Source: Salinicola lusitanus (lineage in GTDB: Bacteria > Pseudomonadota > Gammaproteobacteria > Pseudomonadales > Halomonadaceae). From it: a stretch of 64,000 nt of DNA. Shown here piece after piece: positions 8,725 through 17,998 of the stretch (position 1 is the stretch's first letter; every line of letters starts with the position of its first letter). Both the position numbers and the translations under genes were made by a program. The stretch is taken from contig NZ_PZJM01000004.1 of the NCBI RefSeq assembly GCF_003206045.1, forward strand, positions 533,274-597,273, read 5' to 3'. The notes below the pieces were generated by a model that was given only the letters and a program-made list of their open reading frames with translations, was not told the origin of the DNA and made no database searches.

Positions 8725-9869
8725 CAGATGATATCCAGTTCAGCGTTGAGCGAGCCTGCGGACTTCAGCGCCTGCAGGATCGACATCAGATCCTGTGGCG
8801 AGGCCCCCAGGGCATTCAGTGCGTTGACGACATCCATCAGGTCGGCGCTGGTCTGGACCACCTGCAGTGCACCGCCCTCCTGCTGCACGCTGATATCGGC
8901 ATTCGGCACCACCACCGTATCGCCGCCGGCCAGCGCGTTGGGCTGACTGACCTGGGGGTTGGAGTCGATGACGATCGACAGGTTGCCGTGGGCGACCGCC
9001 GCGCGGTTCAACGTGACGGTATCCGACAGCACCACGGAGCCGGTGCGGGCATTGACGATCACCTTGGCCGGGCCGCGTTCGGTGGTGACGTCGACCCCCT
9101 GTACCCGGGCCAGGAAGGTGACCCGATCGTTGCTGTTGGCCGGCAGCTTGAGCTGCACCGTCCGCCCATCGAGCGCGGCCGCCACCGGCGCGCCGAACTC
9201 CTGATTGATGGCCGCCACCATCCGGCGAGCGTTCTCGAAATCGGATTGCTTGAGGAACAGGTCCAGGGTGCCGCTGGCGTCGCCCAGCCGCACCGGCACC
9301 TCCTGCTCGACCAGCCCGCCCCCGGGAATTCGGCCCGCCGCCAGGTGGTTGACCGACACACTGCTGCCGGCCGCCTGGGCGCCGGCGCCCCCCACATAGA
9401 CGTTGCCCTGGGCCAGGGCGTAGACACGACCGTCCGCGCCCTTGAGCGGCGTCATCAACAGCGTGCCGCCCCGCAGGCTGTCGGCGTTGCCGACGGAAGA
9501 GACGGTGACGTCGATCTCTTGCCCCTGGCGCGAGAACGGTGGCAACTTCGCGGTCACCATGACCGCGGCCACATTGCGCAGCTGCATATTGGTGCCGGCC
9601 GGGATCGTCACCCCCAGCTGCGACAACAGGTTGGTGATGCTCTGGCCGGTGAACGGCGCCTGGGTGGTCTGGTCTCCCGTGCCGTCGAGGCCGACCACCA
9701 GTCCATAGCCGACCAGCGGGTTGTCACGCACGCCCGAGAAGTTGGCGAGATCCTGGATGCGTTGGGCCTGCGCACCGAGGCTGAACAGCAGCATCGTCAC
9801 CAACGCCAATGTTTGTACCAGCGACGGGCGGCACGACCGGATCGAACGGAACAGGCGGATCATAGGCAT
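8724..9869 (-). CDS. flgI: Flagellar P-ring protein FlgI
   Basis: FlgI builds the periplasmic P-ring bushing. From the ATG at 9869 (TGATG overlap with flgH) it has 381 residues with a signal peptide ending near QAQ. The mature start RIQDLANFSGVRDNPLVGYGLVVGLDGTGD is highly conserved, as is the AGGDTVVVPNADISV region near the C-terminus. A second ATG two codons later is also possible. The frame stays open 13 codons farther upstream inside flgH and is not used here. Confidence 0.96.
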   Translation of the reverse strand: MPMIRLFRSIRSCRPSLVQTLALVTMLLFSLGAQAQRIQDLANFSGVRDNPLVGYGLVVGLDGTGDQTTQAPFTGQSITNLLSQLGVTIPAGTNMQLRNVAAVMVTAKLPPFSRQGQEIDVTVSSVGNADSLRGGTLLMTPLKGADGRVYALAQGNVYVGGAGAQAAGSSVSVNHLAAGRIPGGGLVEQEVPVRLGDASGTLDLFLKQSDFENARRMVAAINQEFGAPVAAALDGRTVQLKLPANSNDRVTFLARVQGVDVTTERGPAKVIVNARTGSVVLSDTVTLNRAAVAHGNLSIVIDSNPQVSQPNALAGGDTVVVPNADISVQQEGGALQVVQTSADLMDVVNALNALGASPQDLMSILQALKSAGSLNAELDII

Positions 9870-10567
9870 CAGAAAGGCGAGACGTTGAGGAAGAAGCGCT
9901 GCAGCCAACCCATGTTCTGCGCTTCGTTGATGTAGCCGTCACCGATGTACTCGATGCGGGCATCGGCGACCTGGGTCGACTGCACGGTATTGGCGCCGGT
10001 AATCGCCCGGGGATTGACCACGCCGGAGAACCGGATGTATTCGGTGCCCTGGTTTATCGCGATCTGTTTCTCCCCCCGTACCTTGAGGTTGCCGTTGGCC
10101 AGCAGGTCGTAGACGGTCACGGTGATCGTCCCGGTGAAGGTGTTGTTGGCGTTCGCCCCCCCGGAACCGTTGAACACGTTCTCGCCCGCCAGATCCGTAC
10201 CGTATCTCTCGAGGAAGTCGATCGGGTTGGGAACCACCCCCGGTGTAAAGGTGGTGGAGCCGTTGCGAGTGGCGTTTGCGGCGGAGTTCTTGCTGGCGCT
10301 GACCTGCTCGTCGAGCACGATGGTGATGATGTCGCCGACCTGGCGCGGACGCCGATCCTCGAACAGCGGCTGAAAACCGAAGCGCGCCTGATAGATGGAG
10401 CCGTTGGCCTGGGCCGGCGGCGTCGAGGGGATTTCCACCGGTGCGGAATTCTCGACCACGGAGTGCCTGGGAATCTGCGCACAGCCCGTCACGACCATCG
10501 TCAGCCCAAGGCCGATCAGCATCATCACTCTGCGCCACGTCGTGGCTAGTTCTGCGGTCAGCAACAC
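9869..10567 (-). CDS. flgH: Flagellar L-ring lipoprotein FlgH
   Basis: FlgH forms the outer-membrane L-ring and is anchored by a lipid. The lipobox VVTGC precedes the mature Cys. I chose the GTG at 10567 (GGGGAAG upstream), which supplies the basic TTWRR stretch before the hydrophobic core. The ATG pair at 10525 would leave a signal without positive charges. The result is 232 residues. The mature part has the family patterns [16 protein letters not shown] and [12 protein letters not shown]. The frame continues far upstream antiphase to flgG, which is not coding. The start lies 14 bases after the flgG stop. Confidence 0.92.
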   Translation of the reverse strand: MLLTAELATTWRRVMMLIGLGLTMVVTGCAQIPRHSVVENSAPVEIPSTPPAQANGSIYQARFGFQPLFEDRRPRQVGDIITIVLDEQVSASKNSAANATRNGSTTFTPGVVPNPIDFLERYGTDLAGENVFNGSGGANANNTFTGTITVTVYDLLANGNLKVRGEKQIAINQGTEYIRFSGVVNPRAITGANTVQSTQVADARIEYIGDGYINEAQNMGWLQRFFLNVSPF

Positions 10568-10581
10568 GCGACTTCCCCGAT

Positions 10582-11364
10582 TTATAGCTGCGTCAGACGC
10601 TGGAGCATCTGATCGGACGTTTCGACGGCCTTGCTGTTGATCTCGTAGGCACGCTGCGTCTCGATCATGCTGACCATCTCCTCGACCACATTGACGTTGG
10701 AGGTCTCGACATAGCCCTGGTAGAGCTTGCCGGCACCATCCAGCCCCGGGTTGAGATCGGTACGCGGACCCGAGGCATCGGTCTCCAGGTACAGGTTCTG
10801 GCCGATGCTCTGAAGTCCTGTCGGATTGATGAAGGTTGAGAGCATGATCTGCCCCACCGCATTGCTCTGGGACGTCCCCGGCTGGGTGACGGATACGGCA
10901 CCGTCCTGACTGACGGTGATCGAGAGCGCGTTCTGTGGGATCACGATCGGCGGATCGACGGGATAGCCACTGGCGGTGACCAGTTGGCCGTTCTCGTTGA
11001 CCTGAAAACTGCCGTCGCGAGTGTAGCCGGTGGTGCCGTCCGGCATCTGTACGGCAAAGAACCCCTTGCCGTTGATCGCCAGATCGCGGGAGTTCTCGGT
11101 ATTCTGCAAGCCGCCCTGCGTATGCAGTCGTTCGGTCGCCACGGGGCGAACACCGGTACCCACCTGCATGCCGGAAGGCAAGTTGTCGACGACCGACGAC
11201 TGAGCGCCGGGCTGACGCACGTTCTGGTAGAGCAGATCCTCGAACACCGCGCGGGATCGCTTGAAGCCGTTGGTCGAGACGTTGGCCAGGTTGTTGGAGA
11301 TCACATCCAGTTTGACCTGTTGCGACTCCAGACCGGTCTTGGCCGTCCATAGAGATTTGATCAT
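10582..11364 (-). CDS. flgG: Flagellar distal rod protein FlgG
   Basis: FlgG forms the distal rod. The 260 residues begin [16 protein letters not shown] and contain the rod/hook-family motif [20 protein letters not shown], then the C-terminal [20 protein letters not shown] segment. Length equals that of the enteric protein. GAGGT precedes the ATG. Confidence 0.97.
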   Translation of the reverse strand: MIKSLWTAKTGLESQQVKLDVISNNLANVSTNGFKRSRAVFEDLLYQNVRQPGAQSSVVDNLPSGMQVGTGVRPVATERLHTQGGLQNTENSRDLAINGKGFFAVQMPDGTTGYTRDGSFQVNENGQLVTASGYPVDPPIVIPQNALSITVSQDGAVSVTQPGTSQSNAVGQIMLSTFINPTGLQSIGQNLYLETDASGPRTDLNPGLDGAGKLYQGYVETSNVNVVEEMVSMIETQRAYEINSKAVETSDQMLQRLTQL

Positions 11365-11425
11365 GACAGGAACCTCACTATCGGTGCGCTCGCGCTGTGG
11401 CTGGCACCGCTGGTCGAAATTGGCA

Positions 11426-12193
11426 TCAGCTGGTCAGTGAAAGCAGACTGTTGGCGCGCTGCTCGTTCTCATCCGCGCTTTCGATCACTTTCATATGCAT
11501 GTCGTAGCGCCGGGCGCTGTCGATCATCGAGATCATCGCGTCGGTCGGAGTGACGTTGCTGCCCTCGAGCGCGCCGGGAACCAGTCGCCGGGTGTCATCG
11601 GCCGGCAACGGGGCCGCGACGTCCTCGCCTTCCGCCGGCACTCTGCGGAACAGGCCATCCTCCCCGCGCACCAGATTGTCGTTGCCCGGAACCACCATCT
11701 TCAGACGCGCCAGCGGCGCCACGGCGTCGGGATTCTGGCCCGGCTCCAGCACGCTGATCGAACCGTCCGCGGCGATCGTCACGTCGCCCCCGAGCGGTAC
11801 CACGATCGCCTGGCCGTTGTCGGAGAGAACCGGGTTGCCGAGCGACGTCAGCAGGCCGGTGGCGTCGACCTGGAGATCACCGCGCCGCGTGTAGGCCTCC
11901 CCGCCGTCCGGCGACTGCAACGCCAGCCAGGTGTCGTCGCCCTGCAGCGCGACGTCGAGGCTGCGCCCGGTGGTACTGATGGTGCCCGGCGTGAAATCGG
12001 CGCCGGGCGTGGTCATCATCGAAGCGATGCGCGTCGGCAGGCGCGCGTCGCCCTCCACCGGCACCGCGCGAAAAGCCATCAGCTCGCCACGAAACCCGGG
12101 AGTACTGACGTTGGCCAGGTTGTTGTTGACCACCGACTGCTGAGCCATGGTCTGGCTTGCGCCACCCCCGGCGGTATAGAGAATCCGGTCCAT
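11426..12193 (-). CDS. flgF: Flagellar proximal rod protein FlgF
   Basis: FlgF is a rod protein between FlgC and FlgG. The 255-residue product starts [16 protein letters not shown] and has the [20 protein letters not shown] motif and the C-terminal [20 protein letters not shown] segment. The spacing to flgE (61 bases) is filled by a strong palindrome described separately. Confidence 0.96.
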   Translation of the reverse strand: MDRILYTAGGGASQTMAQQSVVNNNLANVSTPGFRGELMAFRAVPVEGDARLPTRIASMMTTPGADFTPGTISTTGRSLDVALQGDDTWLALQSPDGGEAYTRRGDLQVDATGLLTSLGNPVLSDNGQAIVVPLGGDVTIAADGSISVLEPGQNPDAVAPLARLKMVVPGNDNLVRGEDGLFRRVPAEGEDVAAPLPADDTRRLVPGALEGSNVTPTDAMISMIDSARRYDMHMKVIESADENEQRANSLLSLTS

Positions 12194-12218
12194 GCTGAAA
12201 CCCTTTGGAAGCGAGGTG

Positions 12219-12245
12219 GCTGCCGGTCAAGACTTGACCGGCAGC
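12219..12245 (-). repeat. Perfect intercistronic palindrome between flgE and flgF
   Basis: Arms 12219-12229 (GCTGCCGGTCA) and 12235-12245 are exactly complementary around an AGACT centre, and two more pairs can form inside. On the minus-strand transcript this is a very stable hairpin ten bases after the flgE stop and about 25 bases before the flgF start. No T-run follows, so mRNA processing or stabilisation, or partial attenuation, is more likely than full termination. Confidence 0.7.
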
Positions 12246-12254
12246 GTGCCGTTG

Positions 12255-13547
12255 TCAGCGCAGCTGGGCGATCTGATCCATGACTTCGGACTGCGTACGG
12301 ATCGAGTTGGTATTGGCCTGATAGTTGCGTTGCGCAATGATCAGGTTGACCAGTTCCTGGGTCAGGTCGACGTTGGAAGCTTCCAGCGTCTCGGCCTCGA
12401 TCGATCCCAGCGTGCCCGTCCCGGCGATGCCCAGCAGCTCGTTGCCGGAAGTGGCGGTCGCCGCGAACAGGTTGCCGCCGGAGGGCGACAGCCCCTCGGG
12501 GTTGCGGAAGGTGGCCAGCGCGATCTGTCCGAGATCGATGGTTTTCTCGTTCGAGTAGCTGCCGACGACGGAGCCGTCATCGGCGAAGCTGACGCCCACC
12601 AGGGCGCCGGAGGCATAACCGTCCTGCGCCAGGCTCTTGACCGTGGAGTCGTTGGAGAACTGGGTGCTGCCCGCCATGTTGAAGGTCGCACTGATCGGAT
12701 CGACGCCGTCGCCCAGCTCGTTGTCGGTGAACGCCAGGTTCGGCCAGTTAACCGGATTGGCGGTGGCGTCTTCACCGTCGATGGTGGCCAGCTTGCCGGC
12801 GCTATCGAAGGTCGCGGTGAGCGTCTGATCGGTGAGCACGCCGTCCAGCGCCGTGCGGGCGCTCCAGGCATTGTCGTCGGTCTTCTGGAAGTACAGCGTG
12901 GCGTTGTGCTGCGCGCCCTGCGAGTCGTAGACCGTGAAGCTGGTGGAGTAGTTGTAGGCGACGTTCGTCTGCTGGGTAGTGTCCCCCGCCGTCTTGGCCG
13001 CAAGACTGTCGTAGAGCACGGCGGTCGAGGAGTCGTCGGCCACGGTGGAGGCATCCAGGTTGAGCTGAATGTTGATCCCCGTGCCGGTGGCACCGGTAGC
13101 ACTGGCCGGCATGTCCGCCGCCGGCACGTTGAGCACCTGCGGCTGGCCGCCGACGACAACGCCGGAGTTGACGTTGGTGGCATCCGCCAGGCCGTAGCCC
13201 ATCAGCCGGGCGCCCTGGGCGTTTTCCAGAAATCCGTCGGCGGTCAGCGTCAACTGGCCGTTGCGCGAGTAGCCGACCTCGCCCTCCTGCTGGAAGCGCA
13301 GGAAGCCGTCGCCGCTGATGGCGATGTCCAGGTTGCGTCCGGTGGACTCGAGGCTGCCGGTGCTGAAGTCCTGGAGCACGCCGGAGACCCGGGTACCCAG
13401 GCCCACGGCGCTATTGGCGAATACGTCCGAGAACTGGACCGATCCGCTCTTGAACCCCTTGGTCTGGGAGTTTGAAATATTGTTGCCGATCACATCCAAC
13501 TGCTGGGAAGCGGCGTTGACGCCACTCAATGCCTGCGAAAAGCCCAT
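12255..13547 (-). CDS. flgE: Flagellar hook protein FlgE
   Basis: FlgE polymerises into the hook. The 430 residues start MGFSQALSGVNAASQQLDVI, with the NNISNSQTKGFKSGSVQF motif, a variable central region rich in Thr/Asp/Asn, and the C-terminal ELVNLIIAQRNYQANTNSIR segment. AGGGGAT precedes the ATG. Length is close to the enteric protein (402). Confidence 0.97.
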   Translation of the reverse strand: MGFSQALSGVNAASQQLDVIGNNISNSQTKGFKSGSVQFSDVFANSAVGLGTRVSGVLQDFSTGSLESTGRNLDIAISGDGFLRFQQEGEVGYSRNGQLTLTADGFLENAQGARLMGYGLADATNVNSGVVVGGQPQVLNVPAADMPASATGATGTGINIQLNLDASTVADDSSTAVLYDSLAAKTAGDTTQQTNVAYNYSTSFTVYDSQGAQHNATLYFQKTDDNAWSARTALDGVLTDQTLTATFDSAGKLATIDGEDATANPVNWPNLAFTDNELGDGVDPISATFNMAGSTQFSNDSTVKSLAQDGYASGALVGVSFADDGSVVGSYSNEKTIDLGQIALATFRNPEGLSPSGGNLFAATATSGNELLGIAGTGTLGSIEAETLEASNVDLTQELVNLIIAQRNYQANTNSIRTQSEVMDQIAQLR

Positions 13548-13611
13548 GACTGATCCCCTACGTTTATCGGTTGCGTCCGCTAGAACGGTTGATGTCGTTA
13601 CTGAATCTCGC

Positions 13612-14313
13612 TCAGAGAATCTGACGTACTTCCGAGAGCGCCACGGGATCCTGAGCGTATCCCAAGTCGAGCTGGGCGCCGTTCGCCCCCTGAATCACCC
13701 CGTTGACCAGGGCGTAGTTCAGCGCAGCCGGCGCGTAGGTTTCATCCCCTACGGTGCCGGTCAGGGAAGCCGTGTAGGTGCTGTTGACGGCAGCGTTGGA
13801 GCCATCGGCCAACTTGCCATCCCAGGTAAAGCTGTGGACGCCCGCGGACAAGGGCCCGGTGGAGAAGCTGTCGATGATCTCGCCGCTGGCACCGCGAATA
13901 TCGATCTGCAGATCCTCGACGGCACTATCCAGCTCCACGCCGATAGGCGTGGTGACCACACCGTTGGCATCCTCGGAAGTTCCCACCAGGATCCTGTTGC
14001 CCGGCACCATCACGCCCTGACCGATCAAGGCCGTGGCCTGTAACGCCTGGCCCGCGTCGATCTGGTCGGTAATCGCGGACAGACTGTCGTTGAGCTTCTC
14101 GATACCGCTGACGGTGTTGATCTGAGCCAGTTGCGCCGTCATGTCCGAGTTTTCCATCGGACTGGTCGGGTCCTGGTTCTTCAACTGTGTCACCAGCAGC
14201 GTCATGAAACGCTCGTTGAGCTCGCTGCCGGAGTCGACTCCCGTGGTAGAGCTCTTGGCGGCCGCACCATTGATGTTGGCCAGGGTACTGTTGCCGATCA
14301 CCGGACTGGACAT
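13612..14313 (-). CDS. flgD: Flagellar hook capping protein FlgD
   Basis: FlgD is the scaffold at the tip of the growing hook. The 233-residue product has the N-terminal pattern FMTLLVTQLKNQDPTSPMEN that defines the family. A FlgD tudor/Ig-like C-terminal region follows (VHSFTWDGKLADGSNA). GAGGAGAGG is placed just before the ATG. Confidence 0.96.
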   Translation of the reverse strand: MSSPVIGNSTLANINGAAAKSSTTGVDSGSELNERFMTLLVTQLKNQDPTSPMENSDMTAQLAQINTVSGIEKLNDSLSAITDQIDAGQALQATALIGQGVMVPGNRILVGTSEDANGVVTTPIGVELDSAVEDLQIDIRGASGEIIDSFSTGPLSAGVHSFTWDGKLADGSNAAVNSTYTASLTGTVGDETYAPAALNYALVNGVIQGANGAQLDLGYAQDPVALSEVRQIL

Positions 14314-14342
14314 GACCTCTCCTCGCTATGGACCGACACCGA

Positions 14343-14753
14343 TCAGCCTTCGCCGATGGTGAGTGTTTTCGTCATCAGCGTCTTGGCGGTGTTCATGACC
14401 TCGACGTTGGCTTGGTAGGAGCGTGAGGCGGCGATCATGTCCACCATCTCGTTGACCGGGTCGACATTGGGCATCGTCACGTAGCCCTCGTCGTTCGCCA
14501 ACGGGTGCCCCGGTCGATACTCCATGCGCATCGGCGTGGTGTTGTCCTCGATCACGCCGTTGACGCGAACACCGCCTGCACTGCCGCCCTGCTGGCTCAT
14601 CGCCTGGAACATCACCTGCCTGGCGTGATAAGGCTGCCCGTCAGGACCGGCGACACTGTCCGCGTTGGCCAGATTGCTGGCCGTCACGTTCATCCGCTGT
14701 GAATTGGCGGACAGCGCCGAGCCGGAAATTTCGAATACGCTGAACATCGACAT
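14343..14753 (-). CDS. flgC: Flagellar proximal rod protein FlgC
   Basis: FlgC is a rod subunit. The 136 residues contain [20 protein letters not shown] at the start and the [20 protein letters not shown] segment at the end. The start is four bases after the flgB stop, whose TAA lies next to the GGAG used as its ribosome binding site. A second ATG two codons later is possible. Confidence 0.96.
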   Translation of the reverse strand: MSMFSVFEISGSALSANSQRMNVTASNLANADSVAGPDGQPYHARQVMFQAMSQQGGSAGGVRVNGVIEDNTTPMRMEYRPGHPLANDEGYVTMPNVDPVNEMVDMIAASRSYQANVEVMNTAKTLMTKTLTIGEG

Positions 14754-14757
14754 CGTG

Positions 14758-15177
14758 TTACTCCGATTGCATGGCTTTCTTCAGCCCTTGGATCTTGCGG
14801 CTGACGAAAGTGACATCCGCCTGATAGCGCAGCGAATTGTCGGCAAAGGCCGAGCGCTCCCGATCCATGTCGACCGTGTTGCCATCGAGACTGGGCTGAT
14901 CCGGCACCCGATAGAGCAGATCCCGGACGCCCGCCCCGCCTCCGGCCTGCCCGGGAATGTGCCGGGCCGAGGTCCGCGCCAGTGACAGCCCACCGGAAGC
15001 CTCGCTGCGGCCCTGCTCCATCACCCGGTTCAACTCGGCGCGAAAATCGAAATCCCGGGCCTTGAAGTTGGGCGTATCGGCATTGGCGATGTTATTGGCC
15101 AGAACCTGCTGGCGCTCCGCACGCAGATTGATGGCCTCCTGCTGGAAGCGCACCGCGTTATCCAACTTGTCGAACAT
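14758..15177 (-). CDS. flgB: Flagellar proximal rod protein FlgB
   Basis: FlgB is the first rod subunit on the MS ring. From the ATG at 15177 it has 139 residues ([20 protein letters not shown]), with the [19 protein letters not shown] motif. The frame is open 37 codons upstream, but those residues do not resemble FlgB and would overlap the promoter. GAGGTG lies 7 bases before the chosen ATG. It is the first gene of flgB-flgJ. Confidence 0.95.
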   Translation of the reverse strand: MFDKLDNAVRFQQEAINLRAERQQVLANNIANADTPNFKARDFDFRAELNRVMEQGRSEASGGLSLARTSARHIPGQAGGGAGVRDLLYRVPDQPSLDGNTVDMDRERSAFADNSLRYQADVTFVSRKIQGLKKAMQSE

Positions 15178-15386
15178 GCCGTGCACCTCGAATGGCGTTC
15201 GCTGGAAAATTGACAGAGTGGAGAATAGCGGCGGGATGTTCGTGGCAAATGTGTAAACAGACCCGTAATTGCGCGCCATTTTTATCAATGCCTGGCGGCG
15301 GGCCCGTTTAAAATCGCTTCCACTATGGGGAATTCCGTCGATCGACGCGGTACACCGCGAGCCTGCCAGCCACCGAGGTCCATGAC
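15178..15386. promoter_or_regulatory. Divergent promoter region of flgB and flgA
   Basis: This 209-base AT-enriched spacer must drive flgB-flgJ leftward and flgA rightward. Toward flgB, TTGCCA and TATTCT occur with a 15-base spacer. Toward flgA, a TAAAAT at 15309-15314 has no good -35 partner, as expected for an activator-dependent (FlhDC-type) class II promoter. I do not see a convincing sigma-54 GG/GC pair or a sigma-28 match. Confidence 0.45.
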
Positions 15387-16160
15387 ATGCGAGCAGATCC
15401 GCCCGACACGTTTCAGCGCGCCATGTCGAAGTGCCGCCCCGGTCTGCGCCGGATCGCCTGGACCGGAGCCATGACGCTGATGGCGCTGCTGTTCGCGCTG
15501 TCGCTGTTACCGATACCTTCGATATCGCAGGCGGATACCGAGGTTCCGCCGGACGATGCGATCAGCGCGAGCGTCACGCGCTTTCTCCAGCAGCAGACCG
15601 CTTCACTCGGGGATCAGGTCGAGATAGCGGTTCAGGATCGTGCAGCCGATCTCGGGGATTGTCCGACACCCCAACCTTTCCTGCCTCGACCTGGGGTTCC
15701 CCAAGGCCGGGTGACCGTGGGCGTGCACTGTGGCAGCGACAGCAGCCGCACCCGCTATGTGCAGGCAACGGTTTCCGCGGTCGTCCGTCACCTGGTGGCC
15801 AGCCAGCCAATCGAGCCGGGGCAAAGGATCGATGCGAGGGCGCTGGACTGGCAGCAGACGGACATTTCCCGGCTCCGCCGTGGCTATCTGGACGACCCCG
15901 CCCAGGTGGACGGCATGGTCGCCACCCGGCGTATACCGCCGGGCACCACCCTGACCGAGAGCATGGTGCGCAAGCCCTGGATGGTAAAACGTGGCGACAC
16001 GGTGGTACTCACCGCCGTCGGCCAGGGCTTTCGTGTCAGTCGCAACGTCGAGGCGCTGGACAACGGTGGGCTGGGGAGTACGATTCGGCTCAAGACGGAG
16101 AACAACCAGATTCTCCAAGGGAGAGTGACAGGGCAGGATCGACTGCGGGTGGACTTCTAG
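15387..16160 (+). CDS. flgA: Flagellar P-ring assembly chaperone FlgA
   Basis: FlgA is a periplasmic chaperone for FlgI. The 257-residue product has a long signal peptide (hydrophobic at about 25-46, cleavage near SQA). A FlgA-type domain follows with conserved [12 protein letters not shown] and [16 protein letters not shown]. The C-terminal SAF-like half includes [20 protein letters not shown] and [24 protein letters not shown] lies 8 bases before the ATG. It is divergent from flgB. Confidence 0.94.
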   Translation: MRADPPDTFQRAMSKCRPGLRRIAWTGAMTLMALLFALSLLPIPSISQADTEVPPDDAISASVTRFLQQQTASLGDQVEIAVQDRAADLGDCPTPQPFLPRPGVPQGRVTVGVHCGSDSSRTRYVQATVSAVVRHLVASQPIEPGQRIDARALDWQQTDISRLRRGYLDDPAQVDGMVATRRIPPGTTLTESMVRKPWMVKRGDTVVLTAVGQGFRVSRNVEALDNGGLGSTIRLKTENNQILQGRVTGQDRLRVDF

Positions 16161-16203
16161 CCTACCCGGATAAATTTCTTAACAAAACTCTTCCTTAATT
16201 GCT

Positions 16204-16230
16204 TTCAGCTTCCGCGGGCGCTGCCGATAA
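16204..16230 (+). promoter_or_regulatory. Sigma-28 (FliA) promoter of flgMN
   Basis: TTCAGCTT, an 11-base spacer and GCCGATAA match the FliA consensus at 5 of 8 and 8 of 8 positions. It ends 45 bases before the flgM start. An additional late promoter for the anti-sigma factor is known in other flagellar systems and gives autoregulation of FliA. Confidence 0.75.
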
Positions 16231-16275
16231 CGTAGGAAACCCCGTCATCGTGCATCCAGCCATGAGGTAACGACT

Positions 16276-16551
16276 TTGAAAATCGACCAGACACAGCCGC
16301 TGACTCGCCCCACGCAGAACGAAGCCGCCGAGCAGCGCAAGAGTGTTGAATCGCTGGGAAACGCCAAGACGGCGGCCGGTTCGACCACGACGTTGAGCCA
16401 GATACCGACCGCTGACGATAGCGGCGACATCGACACTGCTCGCGTCAACGACATTCGCCAGGCCATCTCCGAGGGCCGGCTCGAACTCGATACCGGCAAG
16501 ATCGCCGACGGCCTGATCCAGAGCGTCCGCGACATGCTGGGTGAGCGTTAA
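16276..16551 (+). CDS. flgM: Anti-sigma-28 factor FlgM
   Basis: FlgM holds FliA inactive until it is exported through the finished hook. The 91-residue product begins MKIDQTQPL, a near-universal FlgM start, and has the C-terminal sigma-binding helices (ARVNDIRQAISEGRLELDTG, IADGLIQSVRDML). The initiation codon is TTG, preceded by GAGGTAAC. No in-frame ATG would keep the MKID start. A weak start codon may keep the level of this inhibitor low. Confidence 0.95.
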   Translation: MKIDQTQPLTRPTQNEAAEQRKSVESLGNAKTAAGSTTTLSQIPTADDSGDIDTARVNDIRQAISEGRLELDTGKIADGLIQSVRDMLGER

Positions 16552-16590
16552 TCATCTGACTGACTTCAGGTCCGGATTCAGGAATCTTTC

Positions 16591-17043
16591 ATGACGCCAG
16601 CCGAATTGCTCCGCGAACAACAGGCCCTGCTGCAAGCGTTCGCCGAAACCCTGGATGCCGAGGCCACTTGCCTGGGCTCGGGTAACGCCGATGGAGAGCG
16701 TCTCAGCACGCTGGCGGCATCGAAGCAAAAGCAACTGAGCGAGCTTGATCGACTCGAAGGTCTACGCAGGGAGCAGCAACGGTCGCAGGGATTTGGCGTC
16801 GGCAGCCAAGGCGCGGCCCAGTTCGCCAATGCCACCGGCATGGACGAGACCTGGCAGCGTATTCGCCGGTTGGCGGAACAGGTTCGCCAAACCAACCGTC
16901 TCAACGGCCACATTATCTCCCAGCGGCTGGAGCATAACCAACAGGCCATCGATTTCCTGAATCGTGCCATTGGTGGCAGCGTCTACGGGCCAAGCGGCCA
17001 ATCCCGACATGGCGGCTTCGGCGGGATCAGTTCCAAGGCCTGA
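16591..17043 (+). CDS. flgN: Flagellar export chaperone FlgN
   Basis: FlgN is the cytoplasmic chaperone for FlgK and FlgL. The 150-residue protein is helical, with Leu/Glu/Gln-rich coiled-coil segments, and has TNRLNGHIISQRLEHNQQAI, typical of the family. AGGAATC precedes the ATG. It is cotranscribed with flgM and followed by a terminator. Confidence 0.9.
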   Translation: MTPAELLREQQALLQAFAETLDAEATCLGSGNADGERLSTLAASKQKQLSELDRLEGLRREQQRSQGFGVGSQGAAQFANATGMDETWQRIRRLAEQVRQTNRLNGHIISQRLEHNQQAIDFLNRAIGGSVYGPSGQSRHGGFGGISSKA

Positions 17044-17048
17044 AAAGC

Positions 17049-17084
17049 AGAACCCTCCGCCAAAACGATGGCAGAGGGCTCTTT
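17049..17084 (+). terminator. Terminator after flgN
   Basis: A 14-position stem (17049-17062 with 17069-17082, two mismatches) with loop AAACGA ends in CTCTTT, six bases after the flgN stop. It also lies at the 3' side of the convergent mvaT gene. Confidence 0.7.
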
Positions 17085-17113
17085 AGACCAAGCGAAGTAA
17101 CAGTAGTAAATGC

Positions 17114-17491
17114 TCAGTCTTCCGTTCTGACGACCCAAGATTCGACGGTATCGCCGCCGTGCTCGTCTTTCCAGGCCTTCAAGGTCTTGTGATTGCCGCC
17201 ACGCGTCTCGACGACTTCACCAGTCTTGGGGTTCTTGTAGATTTTCAGCTTGCGCTTGCGGCGTCCTCCAGTGGAGCTCGCCGGCGCTGCCGAAGCCTGG
17301 GAGCCCTCGGCCGGACTCAACAGTTCCATGACGTCCCGCGTCGTCTTGCCGTATTCCGCCATCAGTGCCTCGAGCTTCTCCTTGAACTCGAGTTCGGATT
17401 TCAGGCGCTGATCACCCTCCATGCGCTTCAGCTCTTCTTCAAGCTGCTTCAGGAGCTGTTCTTTCTTGACATAATCGCTGAGTAGAGACAT
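17114..17491 (-). CDS. mvaT: MvaT/MvaU-family xenogeneic silencer (H-NS analogue)
   Basis: MvaT proteins coat AT-rich DNA and silence transcription, playing the role of H-NS in pseudomonads and relatives. The 125 residues have the N-terminal dimerisation coiled coil (MSLLSDYVKKEQLLKQLEEE, with LKSELEFKEKLEALM), a Ser/Ala linker near 62-76, a basic stretch (RRKRKLK) and the DNA-binding motif KNPKTGEVVETRGGNHKTLK at 87-105. Layout and length match Pseudomonas MvaT. The gene stands alone next to the flagellar block with its own promoter in an AT-rich spacer. Its exact targets cannot be read from the sequence. Confidence 0.93.
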   Translation of the reverse strand: MSLLSDYVKKEQLLKQLEEELKRMEGDQRLKSELEFKEKLEALMAEYGKTTRDVMELLSPAEGSQASAAPASSTGGRRKRKLKIYKNPKTGEVVETRGGNHKTLKAWKDEHGGDTVESWVVRTED

Positions 17492-17998
17492 TCGTCGTTC
17501 CGTTGCGGATTGGTTTAAGCGAAGACATTATTGCCGATATTTACAGAGTTGCAAGGCTTGTCGGGATGATTTTTTTAAAGCATACCAATTACCGCTATTT
17601 ATTAACTCACCCTTCCTTTCACTTCTTATCCGCGAACTGACTCCAAGCGATGACCGCCCGACACTTGCCACAAGGAAAACCCCACCGCCGAACTGAGCGC
17701 AATGTTCATCTCGGCAAAAAAAGCAGCGCCAGGGATATTCCGATGCCGATTTGATTGTTAAGACTTTATTCGAACAGGCGGCCTTTAAGATTACCAGCCT
17801 GCAAAACCTGGATCAGCGCACGCTAAATCAATGACATCTAATTACTTATGGTTCCGACGATAGCGCTACAGTTCGCCTACGGAACGTCGATATTGAACTG
17901 GAGGCCACGCGTATCCCCGCCTCGGCACGAGGGGGCACACGTTCCACTCATCCGACGACGGACTGCGGTCTTCGGCAACCAGGACATCGGTTCAAGAC
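17492..17998. other. AT-rich 507-base intergenic island between mvaT and the GGDEF gene
   Basis: No credible gene is present; the open frame from 17848 overlaps the GGDEF gene and resembles no family. The part near mvaT is rich in A/T tracts and TpA steps (a T7 run at about 17569-17575, TATTTATTAA near 17599), the type of DNA MvaT prefers. It must contain the promoters of both flanking genes. Only the mvaT promoter is clear. Confidence 0.6.
17527..17554 (-). promoter_or_regulatory. Sigma-70 promoter of mvaT
   Basis: On the minus strand TTGCAA, a 16-base spacer and AATAAT form a good sigma-70 promoter ending 35 bases before the ATG. Surrounding A/T tracts suggest autoregulation, which is inference. 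Confidence 0.6.

Noticed and set aside
9869-11350. Extended 493-codon frame through flgH and flgG
   Set aside because: Only the last 232 codons match FlgH. The upstream part is out of frame with flgG, which is clearly coding.
15178-15386. Sigma-54 promoter for flgA or flgB
   Set aside because: TGGC occurs, but no partner GC element is found at the required distance on either strand.
17531-17538. GCCGATAT at the mvaT promoter as a plus-strand sigma-28 -10 box
   Set aside because: The matching upstream box is absent (2 of 8) and the next plus-strand gene is over 450 bases away.
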